A stretch of DNA of 64,000 bases from Herminiimonas arsenicoxydans (GTDB lineage Bacteria; Pseudomonadota; Gammaproteobacteria; Burkholderiales; Burkholderiaceae_D), in NCBI GenBank assembly GCA_000026125.1, contig CU207211.1:1116001-1180000 (forward strand), read 5' to 3'. The notes below the pieces were generated by a model. It ran no database searches. It was not told the DNA's origin and saw only the letters and a program-made list of their open reading frames with translations. Made by a program: the position numbers and the translations under genes. Every line of letters begins with the position of its first letter. Position 1 is the first letter of the stretch. Below, one piece after another: positions 35,231 to 44,398 of the stretch.

Positions 35231-35284
35231 TCAGGGAAAGAGTCAATTGATGCTATTGAAATTCATTATATTTCGGGACGATGT

Positions 35285-36052
35285 ATGGAATTGACGGAAG
35301 TGAAATTCTGGGAAGACTATTGGGCTAACTGCAAGCTTCCCAGTACTGCGGACATGACTTTCTCTTTTGATCGATGTCTGGCGGATGCATTAAAGAAGCA
35401 TATGCCACATGTTCAAGGAGATGTTTTTGAGGTGGGTTGTGCGCCGGGTAAATGGCTGGCGTTCATGGCTAAAGAGTTCCCCCTCATCCCTAGTGGAATC
35501 GAATATTCTGAAGCAGGAATGCAAGCTACTTTGGAGAATTTCAAGATCCTTGATCTTGCCGCGGGTTCAATTCTGACAGGAGATTTTTTTCAGACTCAGC
35601 CCGACCGGAAATTCGATGTAGTGATGTCGTTTGGCTTCATTGAACATTTCGATAACGTGGATGATGTAGTTGAATTGCACCTTGGTTGGCTGAAACCAGG
35701 AGGGACCTTGATTCTTGGGGTGCCTAATTTTTGCGGTATAAATTCTTATATTCAAAATGTATTGGATCCAGAGATATTGGATAAGCACAACTTGAAGATA
35801 ATGAATTTGGGCTATTTTCAGAGTTTGGCAAAGCGTTTTAATTTGAAACCTGTTTTCCTGGACTACATCGGATCTTTTGAGCCTTCACTGCCGATTGCGA
35901 AGCATCGATTTGGCAATCCTATGCAATTCATCGTGAAAAGTTTTTTGTGGTTTGCGCATCGCATCAGACGCATCAAAAAACTTGATCATTTAAATCATCA
36001 ATTTTTTAGCTCATACATCCTGGCCATATATAAAAAGAGTGAACTTAATTGA
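35285..36052 (+). CDS. SAM-dependent methyltransferase
   Basis: A 255-residue class I methyltransferase. It starts MELTEVKFWEDYW, motif I is VFEVGCAPGKWLAFMA, the second-strand acidic residue is in GIEYSEAGMQ, and the strand-4 region is DVVMSFGFIEHFDNVDDVV followed by LKPGGTLILGVPNF. The C-terminal part is basic and hydrophobic, suggesting membrane contact. The stop codon overlaps the TTG start of the next gene. It probably caps or decorates a glycan; the target is unknown. Confidence 0.8.
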   Translation: MELTEVKFWEDYWANCKLPSTADMTFSFDRCLADALKKHMPHVQGDVFEVGCAPGKWLAFMAKEFPLIPSGIEYSEAGMQATLENFKILDLAAGSILTGDFFQTQPDRKFDVVMSFGFIEHFDNVDDVVELHLGWLKPGGTLILGVPNFCGINSYIQNVLDPEILDKHNLKIMNLGYFQSLAKRFNLKPVFLDYIGSFEPSLPIAKHRFGNPMQFIVKSFLWFAHRIRRIKKLDHLNHQFFSSYILAIYKKSELN

Positions 36053-37233
36053 GCAAGTTACTCGTATTTACCGAGAATTACGTTAAGGGCGGTGGCAATC
36101 GGTACATGATTGATGTGGTGAACGCTATTGAGGAACGTTATGATCACGTAGTCTTTGCTAGCAATAAGAACGGGATTTTTTCAGAAGATATTGCTCGCCT
36201 GAATAGACCTGCGATTTATCGTCATATTTGGTTTATTTCCCGGTCTTCGATGGACCATGCATTGCGATTTATTCATCCGATTACTCGAAGAATAATTCTT
36301 GCTCCTCTTATTTTGGCGGAGCCATTTTTTTTTCTGGCTAATTTGATGAGATTCATGCTGCTGCTCAGGTCTGTAAAACCTGCCTATATAGTTAGTTGTA
36401 ATGGTGGATACCCTGCGGCACAATCCAGTCTTGCCATGGTGGTGGCAGCACGCATTTTGCGACTTCCTGTTGTACTCAGTGTTGTCAGTATGCCCGTGCG
36501 ACGGAGAGCGTACTTTCGCCATTATGAAAGTTTTATAGACAAGCTGGTGTGGAAGTCCGTCAATGTTGTTATTGTCAATGCCAAGGCTATCTTGAAGTCT
36601 TTGCATGAACTTAGGGATATGCCTTTGGAAAAGGCCCGTGTCGTGTATAACGGACTCGAAGACATGCCTCCCAAAATTACAAATACAATGCGCGACCAGT
36701 CGTTGGTCAACATAGGTTGTGTTGCTCGGATGGATGCGGCAAAAGGCGTGTTTTTTCTTCTTGATGCTTTCGCATACCTAGCAAAAGAGCACCCTGAATT
36801 GCGGCTGATATTGGCAGGCGATGGTAACGCTTCCGCTGACCTTTTACGGCGTGCTGGCGTGCTTGGTATACAGGATCAAGTGCAGTTTCTTGGGCATTAC
36901 AGTGGTGATACCTGTGCCTTATTGAATACTTTTGACATATATGTTTTTCCCTCATTGTGGGAGGGTTTCCCTTACAGCATAGTTGAGGCATTGCGTTCTG
37001 CTTGTACGATAGTCGCCACTGATGTGGGTGGGATTCCAGAGGCGATAACAAATGGTGTAAATGGAATTTTGATTAAACCTGGTTCGGCAGATGCGATCAT
37101 TGAAGCAATAGAACAACTGTTATCGGATGCTGTGACTCGTGACATGCTAGCCCGGAATGCCCGCCTCAAATTTGAGAGTGACCTGGAACTAAAGAAAATG
37201 CATGGTCGAGTTCGAGAGATAGTGACTCCATAA
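36049..37233 (+). CDS. Glycosyltransferase family 4
   Basis: A 394-residue retaining GT-B glycosyltransferase of the GT4 type. The start is TTG within a TTGA overlap with the preceding stop. The acceptor half begins LLVFTENYVKGGGNRYMID and includes a hydrophobic patch (about residues 75-110) suited to membrane binding. The donor half has VARMDAAKGVFFLLDAF, LILAGDG and the EX7E element FPSLWEGFPYSIVEAL, followed by TDVGGIPEAI. A 9-T run (36325-36333) lies in the coding region. Confidence 0.87.
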   Translation: MSKLLVFTENYVKGGGNRYMIDVVNAIEERYDHVVFASNKNGIFSEDIARLNRPAIYRHIWFISRSSMDHALRFIHPITRRIILAPLILAEPFFFLANLMRFMLLLRSVKPAYIVSCNGGYPAAQSSLAMVVAARILRLPVVLSVVSMPVRRRAYFRHYESFIDKLVWKSVNVVIVNAKAILKSLHELRDMPLEKARVVYNGLEDMPPKITNTMRDQSLVNIGCVARMDAAKGVFFLLDAFAYLAKEHPELRLILAGDGNASADLLRRAGVLGIQDQVQFLGHYSGDTCALLNTFDIYVFPSLWEGFPYSIVEALRSACTIVATDVGGIPEAITNGVNGILIKPGSADAIIEAIEQLLSDAVTRDMLARNARLKFESDLELKKMHGRVREIVTP

Positions 37234-37331
37234 AAAACCATGGGTGAGATGGCGTTTTCCTGAAAGAGGATTTGAGAATTCAGATTCTAGAGTATGCAGC
37301 TTGCTTGTGCTTAAATTAAGAGGGTTTTATC

Positions 37332-38261
37332 GTGCTAAATGCAGCGATTTTAGGGGCCGGTTTCATTGGCCAAAGTTTTATTGAGTTCGCTCTTGAGCAC
37401 GGGTACAACCTGCGCGTGCTGGATCACAAAAGTTGCCCGGCTGAGTTCGATGGTAGATTGACGTGGGTGCAGGGCAATTTGAGCAGCGAGGAAGCCGTGA
37501 GGAAGGTGCTTCAGAAGAGTGACATTGTTTTTCACTTTATATCCAGTACTGTGCCCGGCGACGTTGCGGATGAAGGTGGGGAGTTGATACAGAATGTAGT
37601 GGAAACTCTTCATCTCTTGAAATTATGTCTGCAAGAAAAAGTATCGCGAGTGGTATTTATTTCTTCGGCGTCGGTTTATGGGGTGCAGCCAGTCTTGCCA
37701 ATAGCGGAAACAGCATTGACTGATCCAATTAGCTCTCACGGTATCCATAAGCTTTCGATAGAAAAATATCTTCAATTATACAAATACCAGTATGGCTTGG
37801 ATTGTAAAATTATGCGCTTGAGTAACCCATATGGACCTAGACAGAGCATCAAAGGGCGACAAGGATTTGTTGCGATAGCGCTGGGGAAGATATTGGCAGG
37901 GGATGCGATCTCGATAAGGGGTGATGGATCTGCTATTCGGGATTTTATTTATATTGCCGATGTTTGCAGTGCATTGCACCTCCTTGCAATCACCAAGGTT
38001 AAAGATAGCGTTTTCAATGTGGGGAGTGGTCAGGGGTACTCTCTAAACCAGGTCGTAGAGGGTATGGAGAAAATTACTGAGCAACGTTTGGTGACTAGTT
38101 ATGTTGCCAGTCGTTTCGTGGATATACCTGCAAGTGTTTTGGATGTCTCTCGTGCGAGAGAACAGTTAGGACATGTCATCAAGTATTCACTTGAGCAGGG
38201 ATTGGCTGAAACGTTCGCCTTTCATGGCATAAAATTGGCCGCTAATTCGAACCCCGATTAA
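37332..38261 (+). CDS. NAD-dependent epimerase/dehydratase family protein
   Basis: A 309-residue extended short-chain dehydrogenase, closest in type to UDP-glucose 4-epimerase-like enzymes. The nucleotide motif is AILGAGFIGQSFI (G-x-G-x-x-G, not GxxGxxG). The catalytic set is S in VVFISSASVYG and Y-x3-K in HGIHKLSIEKY, where the expected Tyr is replaced by His (HGIHK), so activity may be altered. NPYGPRQ is also typical. The start is GTG. The substrate is unknown; it may make the 4-epimer needed by neighbouring transferases. Confidence 0.8.
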   Translation: MLNAAILGAGFIGQSFIEFALEHGYNLRVLDHKSCPAEFDGRLTWVQGNLSSEEAVRKVLQKSDIVFHFISSTVPGDVADEGGELIQNVVETLHLLKLCLQEKVSRVVFISSASVYGVQPVLPIAETALTDPISSHGIHKLSIEKYLQLYKYQYGLDCKIMRLSNPYGPRQSIKGRQGFVAIALGKILAGDAISIRGDGSAIRDFIYIADVCSALHLLAITKVKDSVFNVGSGQGYSLNQVVEGMEKITEQRLVTSYVASRFVDIPASVLDVSRAREQLGHVIKYSLEQGLAETFAFHGIKLAANSNPD

Positions 38262-38379
38262 TAGAAATGATCGAGGCCTTCCAGTTATTTGAGAAAAGCC
38301 AAAAAATTAATTTTTCACCCCTAGTTTAGTTTGTGTCCGATATCTTATTTTGTGGTTTTTAAGAATTAATATCCTATTC

Positions 38380-39477
38380 ATGACGTTACAAAATACATTT
38401 CACAATAAAATTGTTCTCATCACTGGACACACAGGTTTTAAAGGTGCTTGGCTAACTGCCTGGCTCAAACAACTCGGTGCTAAAGTGGTTGGCATCGCTC
38501 TTGATCCACCGACTGACCCAGCACATTTTACTGTTGCGCATATGGCAGATAACATGACCGATTTGCGTGTCAATATCTGTGATCAGGCTGCTTTGGAAGA
38601 GGCGATTCTTGCTGTGCAACCTGATTTCGTATTCCATCTTGCGGCACAGTCTTTGGTTAGACGATCCTACGATAACCCTATCGAAACTTGGCAAACCAAT
38701 GTGATGGGGACGTTGCACGTTCTTGAGGCTTTGCGAAAGCTGGATAAATCTTGTGCGGCGGTGATCATTACCAGTGACAAATGTTATGACAATGTCGAGT
38801 GGGTATGGGGCTACCGTGAAACAGATGCCATGGGTGGCCCCGATCCGTATAGTGCTTCCAAAGGGGCTGCGGAATTGGCTATTCGATCACACATTAAATC
38901 GTATTTTCCTAAAGCTACCAGTAAGGTAAGAATTGCTGCAGCGCGGGCAGGCAATGTGATTGGTGGTGGTGATTGGGCAGATGATCGCATTGTGCCGGAT
39001 TGTGTGAAGGCTTGGGCAAATAATGATGATGTTGAGCTGCGTAATCCGCACTCAACCAGGCCATGGCAGCACGTGCTAGAACCCCTGAGCGGGTATCTGA
39101 GTCTTGCTGCTGCTTTATCACAACGTCCTGAATTACATGGCGAACCGTTTAATTTTGGCCCACCTGCACAGCAAAATCACAGTGTGTTGGAATTGGTAAA
39201 TCAGATGGCTTTGTATTGGGATCAGGTACGTTGGAAGGATGTATCGCAGTCAGCAATAGGGCCATATGAATCTGGTCTACTCAAGCTCAATTGTGATAAA
39301 GCACTACATCATTTGCATTGGCGTGCTGTGATGGGTTTTGAAGATACCGTGCGCATGACTGCTGAATGGTATCGTGCTTATTACCAGCAGCCGATGCAGA
39401 TTGCTGCCGTAACCGGCGAGCAGCTTGACGCTTATACGAAGCTTGCAAAACAGCAGGGATTGGTATGGGCGCAATAA
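38380..39477 (+). CDS. rfbG: CDP-glucose 4,6-dehydratase
   Basis: The enzyme converts CDP-D-glucose to CDP-4-keto-6-deoxy-D-glucose. It has 365 residues. LITGHTGFKGAWLTAWLKQLG is the special NAD motif of this subfamily, followed by HLAAQSLVRRSYDNP, TSDKCYDNVEWVWGYRE and the Y-x3-K pair in DPYSASKGAAE. ATG 38380 is favoured over an in-frame TTG at 38350. It forms a unit with a cupin protein, rfbF and a reductase. The rfbH gene for 3-deoxygenation is not present, so the product should keep its 3-OH. Confidence 0.92.
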   Translation: MTLQNTFHNKIVLITGHTGFKGAWLTAWLKQLGAKVVGIALDPPTDPAHFTVAHMADNMTDLRVNICDQAALEEAILAVQPDFVFHLAAQSLVRRSYDNPIETWQTNVMGTLHVLEALRKLDKSCAAVIITSDKCYDNVEWVWGYRETDAMGGPDPYSASKGAAELAIRSHIKSYFPKATSKVRIAAARAGNVIGGGDWADDRIVPDCVKAWANNDDVELRNPHSTRPWQHVLEPLSGYLSLAAALSQRPELHGEPFNFGPPAQQNHSVLELVNQMALYWDQVRWKDVSQSAIGPYESGLLKLNCDKALHHLHWRAVMGFEDTVRMTAEWYRAYYQQPMQIAAVTGEQLDAYTKLAKQQGLVWAQ

Positions 39478-39893
39478 GCCTGGACCATATTTTGGTTACA
39501 CCCTTGGCTCGTATTACGGTAGAGGGGGGGGATGTGCTGCATGCGATAAAGCATAGCGATAGTGGCTATGTGGATTTCGGTGAGGCTTATTTTTCCTGGG
39601 TGGCTATGGGGGCTATTAAAGCATGGAAGCGCCATACACGGATGACAATGAATATTGTTGTTCCTGTGGGCCAGGTCAGGTTTGTTTTTCATTTGGGCGG
39701 TGAGGACTCCTTTCGCATCGAAGAGATTGGTGTGGAGCATTATGCCCGTATCACTGTTCCACCTGGTATATGGTTTGGTTTTCAAGGGATGGCAGAGCCG
39801 CAAAGTTTAGTATTAAACATCGCCGATATTCCTCATGACCCTAGCGAAGTTGAGCGCGCTACGTTGTCACATAATAATTACGCTTGGAAATAA
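39465..39893 (+). CDS. Small RmlC-like cupin, probable sugar-nucleotide epimerase
   Basis: A 142-residue single-domain cupin related to dTDP-4-dehydrorhamnose 3,5-epimerases but shorter. It has HAIKHSDSGYVDFGEAYF near residue 27, WKRHTRMTMNIVVPVG (metal- or catalytic-type histidine) and a C-terminal VPPGIWFGFQG. It overlaps rfbG by 13 bp and precedes rfbF by 3 bp, so it most likely epimerises CDP-4-keto-6-deoxyglucose at C3 and/or C5. An 8-G run near the start of the gene could make it switchable. Confidence 0.75.
   Translation: MGAISLDHILVTPLARITVEGGDVLHAIKHSDSGYVDFGEAYFSWVAMGAIKAWKRHTRMTMNIVVPVGQVRFVFHLGGEDSFRIEEIGVEHYARITVPPGIWFGFQGMAEPQSLVLNIADIPHDPSEVERATLSHNNYAWK
39524..39531 (+). repeat. 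Eight-G homopolymer tract inside the cupin epimerase gene
   Basis: GGGGGGGG at 39524-39531 lies in codons 20-23 (V-E-G-G-D). It is the longest G run noticed in the cluster and is in frame in this copy. Loss or gain of one G would truncate the protein early. Confidence 0.8.
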
Positions 39894-39896
39894 ACT

Positions 39897-40658
39897 ATGA
39901 AAGTTATCTTACTTGCCGGCGGCTTTGGTACTCGATTGGCAGAATACACTGATGTAATTCCAAAACCGATGGTGCCGATTGGCGGCAAGCCGATTCTTTG
40001 GCACATCATGCAGACCTATGCGCGATTTGGACACAAGGATTTTTATGTGGCATTGGGTTACAAGGCCGAGGTCATTAAAGAGTACTTTCTTAATTATCGA
40101 GCGCTCAATGCCGACTTTACGATAGACCTTGCTTCTGGAGGTGTTACTTCACTACAGGTTGATCCGGTGGACTGGCGGGTGACTTTGGTAAATACGGGCG
40201 AGGCATCCATGACAGGTGGACGCGTCAAGCGTATGCGGTCATTGATCGGCAACGAGACCTGTATGCTGACCTATGGTGATGGCGTCGCCGATATTGATTT
40301 GGATGCATTGCTGGCATTTCATCGGAGCCACGGCAAGATGGTTACCGTATCTGCTGTTCGTCCAGCAGCACGTTTTGGGGAGCTGGATCTTGATGGCGCA
40401 CGTGTCGAGAGCTTTCAGGAAAAACCTCAGTTGCAGGAGGGTTGGATTAATGGTGGTTACTTCATATTTGAACCAGCATTCTTTGACATGATAGCAGGGG
40501 ATAGTACTTTGCTGGAAAGAGAACCTTTGGAGCAGGCAACCAAGGCTGGTGAGTTGATGGCTTATCGCCATGATGGTTTCTGGCATTGCATGGATACCAA
40601 GCGAGATCATGAGCTGCTGGAGTCACTGTGGGCCAAAGGTGCTCCTTGGGTGCGATAG
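39897..40658 (+). CDS. rfbF: Glucose-1-phosphate cytidylyltransferase
   Basis: RfbF makes CDP-glucose from CTP and glucose-1-phosphate, the first step of CDP-6-deoxyhexose synthesis. The 253 residues carry the nucleotidyltransferase signature LAGGFGTRLAEYTDVIPKPM, then GGKPILWHIM, MLTYGDGVADIDL (metal site), and GGYFIFEPAFFDMI. The length is typical. It lies between the cupin gene and a reductase, in an operon with rfbG. Confidence 0.93.
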   Translation: MKVILLAGGFGTRLAEYTDVIPKPMVPIGGKPILWHIMQTYARFGHKDFYVALGYKAEVIKEYFLNYRALNADFTIDLASGGVTSLQVDPVDWRVTLVNTGEASMTGGRVKRMRSLIGNETCMLTYGDGVADIDLDALLAFHRSHGKMVTVSAVRPAARFGELDLDGARVESFQEKPQLQEGWINGGYFIFEPAFFDMIAGDSTLLEREPLEQATKAGELMAYRHDGFWHCMDTKRDHELLESLWAKGAPWVR

Positions 40659-40667
40659 TCTAATCCG

Positions 40668-41624
40668 ATGCGTATCCTGATTACTGGCGGATATGGATTC
40701 GTCGGTGGGCGAGTAGCGCAGCATTTGCAGCAACTCGGACATCAAATTTTTTTGGGCTCACGTCAAGCACGCCTCCCACCAAATTGGCTTCCTCAAGCTG
40801 AAGTGCTTCAGACAGACTGGAGCAATGACCGCATCCTCGAGCAAGCTTGTGATGGGGTCGATGTGCTGATTCATGCTGCTGGAATGAATGCACATGATTG
40901 TGGAGCTGATCCGGTCGCAGCATTAGAATTCAATGGTTTAGCGACTTCGCGTTTAGTTGATGTCGCTAGTCGTGTTGGTGTGCAGCGATTTATTTATCTA
41001 TCAACTGCGCATGTGTATGCCAACCCTCTCATTGGTCATATTTCAGAAGATGTTTGCCCGCGCAATATGCATCCTTATGCAAGTTCGCATCTTGCGGGAG
41101 AGAACGCCTTATTGAGCGCTGCACAGTATGGAAAAATAAAAGGCATCGTGCTGCGTTTATCTAACGTTTTCGGCGCGCCCGCGCATAAGGATGTGAATTG
41201 CTGGACTTTATTGGTGAACGAACTATGTCGGCAGGCTGTTACGGCAGGTAGGCTGACCTTACGATCATCAGGCTTGCAAAGGCGGGATTTCGTGGGAATG
41301 CAGGAGACGTGCCGTGCAGTGTCTCATGTACTTGGTTTGAGTGAAGAGCAGGTCGGAGACGGAATATTTAATGTCGGAGGAGCGTGGGCACCACGTGTTA
41401 TCGATATGACTGAATTGATACAAGCCAGGTGTCTTGCCGTGTTAGGTTCCACCCCTGAAATCATGCGCGCTAAATCCAGTGGAGCAGAAGTGACACACGA
41501 GCTCGATTTTCAAATAGACAGGTTACTTGCATCAGGTTTCGATCGATCTGCAAATATAAATACGGCGGCTGAGATAGATGCGACTCTGTTATTTTGCAGA
41601 GAATTTTTTGGTAATAAACGATGA
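40668..41624 (+). CDS. NAD(P)-dependent sugar-nucleotide reductase/epimerase
   Basis: A 318-residue extended short-chain dehydrogenase. It has ITGGYGFVGGRVAQHL (GxxGxxG), DVLIHAAGMNAHD, a catalytic pair in YLSTAHVYANPL and YASSHLAGE (Y-x3-H, lysine not in the usual place), and LRLSNVFGAP. Following rfbG, a cupin and rfbF, it is the natural candidate for the 4-keto reductase that finishes a CDP-6-deoxyhexose. The atypical Y-x3-H deserves attention. It overlaps the next gene by 4 bp. Confidence 0.75.
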   Translation: MRILITGGYGFVGGRVAQHLQQLGHQIFLGSRQARLPPNWLPQAEVLQTDWSNDRILEQACDGVDVLIHAAGMNAHDCGADPVAALEFNGLATSRLVDVASRVGVQRFIYLSTAHVYANPLIGHISEDVCPRNMHPYASSHLAGENALLSAAQYGKIKGIVLRLSNVFGAPAHKDVNCWTLLVNELCRQAVTAGRLTLRSSGLQRRDFVGMQETCRAVSHVLGLSEEQVGDGIFNVGGAWAPRVIDMTELIQARCLAVLGSTPEIMRAKSSGAEVTHELDFQIDRLLASGFDRSANINTAAEIDATLLFCREFFGNKR

Positions 41625-42532
41625 ACGACTCACCTGTTGTTACGGTAGTTATCCCTACATACAATCACGCACATTTTTTGCGGGAAGCGTTGCAATCGCT
41701 GTGTGCCCAAAGCTTTTCCAACTGGGAAGCGATCGTTGTTAATAATTATTCTGAGGACGACACCATCGCAGTGGTGGCGTCTTTTTCCGATCCGCGTATT
41801 CGATTGGAAAATTTTAGAAATAATGGTGTCATTGCGAGCTCGCGTAATCGTGGAATTGCTTTGGCTCAAGGACAGTACATTGCGTTCCTTGATTCGGATG
41901 ATATTTGGTATCCTGAGAAGTTAACGCAATGTATGCAAAGCTTCGATGACAATGTTGATTTGGTTTGCCATGGCTTGTACTGGTTTGGCAATGAAGAAAG
42001 AAACATGTTTTGCGGCCCTGCGCAACGCGCTACGTTTGATGCCTTGCTCGATAAAGGCAACTGCATTACGCCCTCAGCCACAGTGGTGAGAAAAAGTATA
42101 TTGGACCTTGTCGATGGATTTTCGCAAAATCCGGCGGTCGTTACTTCAGAGGATTATCATCTATGGCTTAAACTGGCAAAAGTCGGTGCCAGAATGAAGT
42201 TTTTGGAGGAGATATTGGGTGGTTATCGCATCCACTCCTCCAATCAGAGCAGCGCGGCGCTACGGCATCTAGAGTCAGTTTTGCAAGTGGTAGAAGAATT
42301 CTTTCCAGCGCAGTCTTCCTCAACGATTTCCTTTCAAATTCGTCGTAGAAAACGTCTAGGCCTTGCGTATTACAGTGCAGGGCGGGTCATGCAAAAGAAC
42401 GGGAAAAGAAGTGATTCCCGTAGATTGTTTTTACAATCAATAAAATACTGGCCATTTTATCCCAAAATTTATTTGGGAATTGTCTTGAGCGTCATACATC
42501 ATTTACCGTTTGTCTCCCGTACGTCTAAATAA
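41621..42532 (+). CDS. Glycosyltransferase family 2
   Basis: A 303-residue inverting GT-A glycosyltransferase. VTVVIPTYNHAHFLREALQSL opens the nucleotide-binding fold, NNYSEDDT gives the first Asp, and the DxD-type motif is FLDSDDIWYPEKL. The acceptor part includes TSEDYHLWLKLA (ED motif) and GGYRIHSSNQS. It overlaps the preceding gene by 4 bp (ATGA). The donor is unknown, but a CDP-6-deoxyhexose is possible from context. Confidence 0.88.
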   Translation: MNDSPVVTVVIPTYNHAHFLREALQSLCAQSFSNWEAIVVNNYSEDDTIAVVASFSDPRIRLENFRNNGVIASSRNRGIALAQGQYIAFLDSDDIWYPEKLTQCMQSFDDNVDLVCHGLYWFGNEERNMFCGPAQRATFDALLDKGNCITPSATVVRKSILDLVDGFSQNPAVVTSEDYHLWLKLAKVGARMKFLEEILGGYRIHSSNQSSAALRHLESVLQVVEEFFPAQSSSTISFQIRRRKRLGLAYYSAGRVMQKNGKRSDSRRLFLQSIKYWPFYPKIYLGIVLSVIHHLPFVSRTSK

Positions 42533-43501
42533 AATTTTGAATATTTTTTTTAATAAAGCAATCAATTTAAAAAAATCCATATGGATTTTTTCTTCGATGA
42601 TTTGGATATTCGCGCTGGAGTATGCAATTTATCTCATAGGGGATGTGTTTTGGGATCGGACGATCAAGGTATCGGCTTTAATTCTTATGCTAGTTTTTTT
42701 CAAACGAAGCCCTAATGCAATAAGAGATAGTGAAAAAAATATCATTCTAATTTTTTATTTATTACTTCTCACGCTATTGGTCCCTGCGGTCTTGAATGGG
42801 GATGAAGTCGGTTTCTATCAATGGTCAAAATTTGCATTTATGACGTTGATTTTCCCTATCATACTGATGAGTGGTCATACTTTTCAATCTAAAAATAATT
42901 ATTTAAGTTCATTGTATATTTGGCTTGGTGTCGCGCTTTCCGTGCAATCTATTATTGCATTTGTAGCAATAAGGTGGAATTTACTAGACATATCAAATGT
43001 AGTTGAGATGAGCCGTCGTCCTGACGTGCCCCAAGTCAGTCTTGGTTTACTAGGGTTTGGCAATGCAATCCAATCTCCATTCGCCGACGATCTAGTATTG
43101 CGGCCACAAGCTTGGTTTCTTGAGCCATCAATCCTTGCTGCATTTCTTTTATTTCCTTTGTTTAAGTGTTGGGGAGAATTTTTGGAAAACAGAAAGGGAA
43201 TACTTCTGCTATTCAGTCTCCTCATATTTTCCGCACTTTTCTTAACCTTTTCACTGGCTGGTTACTTTGCAATTATCGCTACTTTACTGTTCGCAATATT
43301 ATCTAAACCTTTCTATGAAATTGTAAGGAGTAAGGGAGTCATAAGATACGGTTACGCTTTACTGATTTCTGTAATTTTCTTTTTCAGTGCTAGCGGTTTA
43401 ATGAAGATTTTAAATGGGATTGGCGACGTAGAGAAAGATGGATTTTCGAAGGGGACAGTGATCGCATTAAAAATGTTTTCTAGAGATTCTAGTGGGCCAA
43501 G
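42510..43501 (+). pseudogene. wzy: 5' part of O-antigen polymerase (Wzy-like) gene, interrupted by an IS3-family element
   Basis: This is the first about 331 codons of a membrane protein with some nine hydrophobic helices, typical of Wzy/ligase-type O-antigen polymerases: low sequence identity but many helices and a short periplasmic loop with RPQAWFLEPSILAAFLLF. The IS entered after base 43501. Joined to 44754-45162 without the IS and one copy of the AAG duplication, the frame is open for 466 codons with no other defect. The exact start is uncertain: TTG 42510, TTG 42537 and ATG 42597 are all possible. Confidence 0.85.
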
Positions 43502-43531
43502 TGGCCTGTCCCCAAACTGAAAGACACCGCA

Positions 43532-44398
43532 TTAAGCTAACTGAGCTTGCTGTTCAAAGTCAATTGGGCTGATATAGCCCAACGTTGAATGTCTTCGAAC
43601 CGGATTATAGAAACGTTCGATGTAGTCAAACACTTCTGCCCTGATGTCGTCTCGCGTGCGGAACATCTTTCTGGATAAGCGCTCTGTCTTCAATGAAGAG
43701 AAGAAGCTCTCCATGGCCGAGTTGTCCCACACATTACCCGCACGACTCATGCTGCACGTCACACCCAATTCAAGCAATAGCCGCTGAAACTGCTCACTCG
43801 TATATTGACTTCCACGGTCAGAATGATGCATCACGGATTCCGGCTTACCACGTCGCCATACAGCCATCATTAATGCATCGGCGACGAGTTGTGCATTCAT
43901 CTCAGGCTTCATCGACCAGCCAATGACACGCCTGGAATAGAGGTCTAGTACAACAGCGAGGTAAAGCCATCCTTCGGCTGACCAGATGTAGGTGAAGTCA
44001 GCGACCCATTTCCGGTTCGGTGCACTAGCGTCGAATTGCCGGTCGAGCACGTTGGCTGCAATACCGATGACTGGGCGCTCACCTCGGTCAATCGGCAAGC
44101 TGCGCCGGCGAGGTCGAGCCCGTAACGCTTGAGCCTGCATCAGCCGTTCGACGCGATGCAGCCCGCAACGATAGCCACTTGCCAACAGGTCGTGCCAGAC
44201 ACGACGTGCTCCATAGGTGCGGTCACTTTGAATAAAACTGTGATGAACGGCGCGACCGAGTTGCTCGTTCTCCGTGCGACGTTTGCACGGCGTACGCGTG
44301 AGCCATGCATAAAAACCACTGCGCGAGACGCCGAGTGTGTCGCAGGTCAGTGCCACCGGCCAGATTCCTCGGTGCTTCGCCACGAATCCAAATTTCAC
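43532..44398 (-). CDS. IS3-family transposase OrfB (DDE integrase catalytic part)
   Basis: The 288-residue catalytic part of the transposase has a helical HTH_21-like N-terminal part (YGARRVWHDLLASGYRCG) and an rve integrase domain. The DDE residues lie in WVADFTYIWS (first Asp), MHHSDRGSQYTS (second Asp) and NSAMESFFSSLKTE (Glu). The GTG at 44398 overlaps the orfA stop (GTGA). OrfB is in the -1 frame relative to OrfA, so it is probably made mainly as an OrfAB fusion by frameshifting at the A7G run within orfA. Confidence 0.95.
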   Translation of the reverse strand: MKFGFVAKHRGIWPVALTCDTLGVSRSGFYAWLTRTPCKRRTENEQLGRAVHHSFIQSDRTYGARRVWHDLLASGYRCGLHRVERLMQAQALRARPRRRSLPIDRGERPVIGIAANVLDRQFDASAPNRKWVADFTYIWSAEGWLYLAVVLDLYSRRVIGWSMKPEMNAQLVADALMMAVWRRGKPESVMHHSDRGSQYTSEQFQRLLLELGVTCSMSRAGNVWDNSAMESFFSSLKTERLSRKMFRTRDDIRAEVFDYIERFYNPVRRHSTLGYISPIDFEQQAQLA

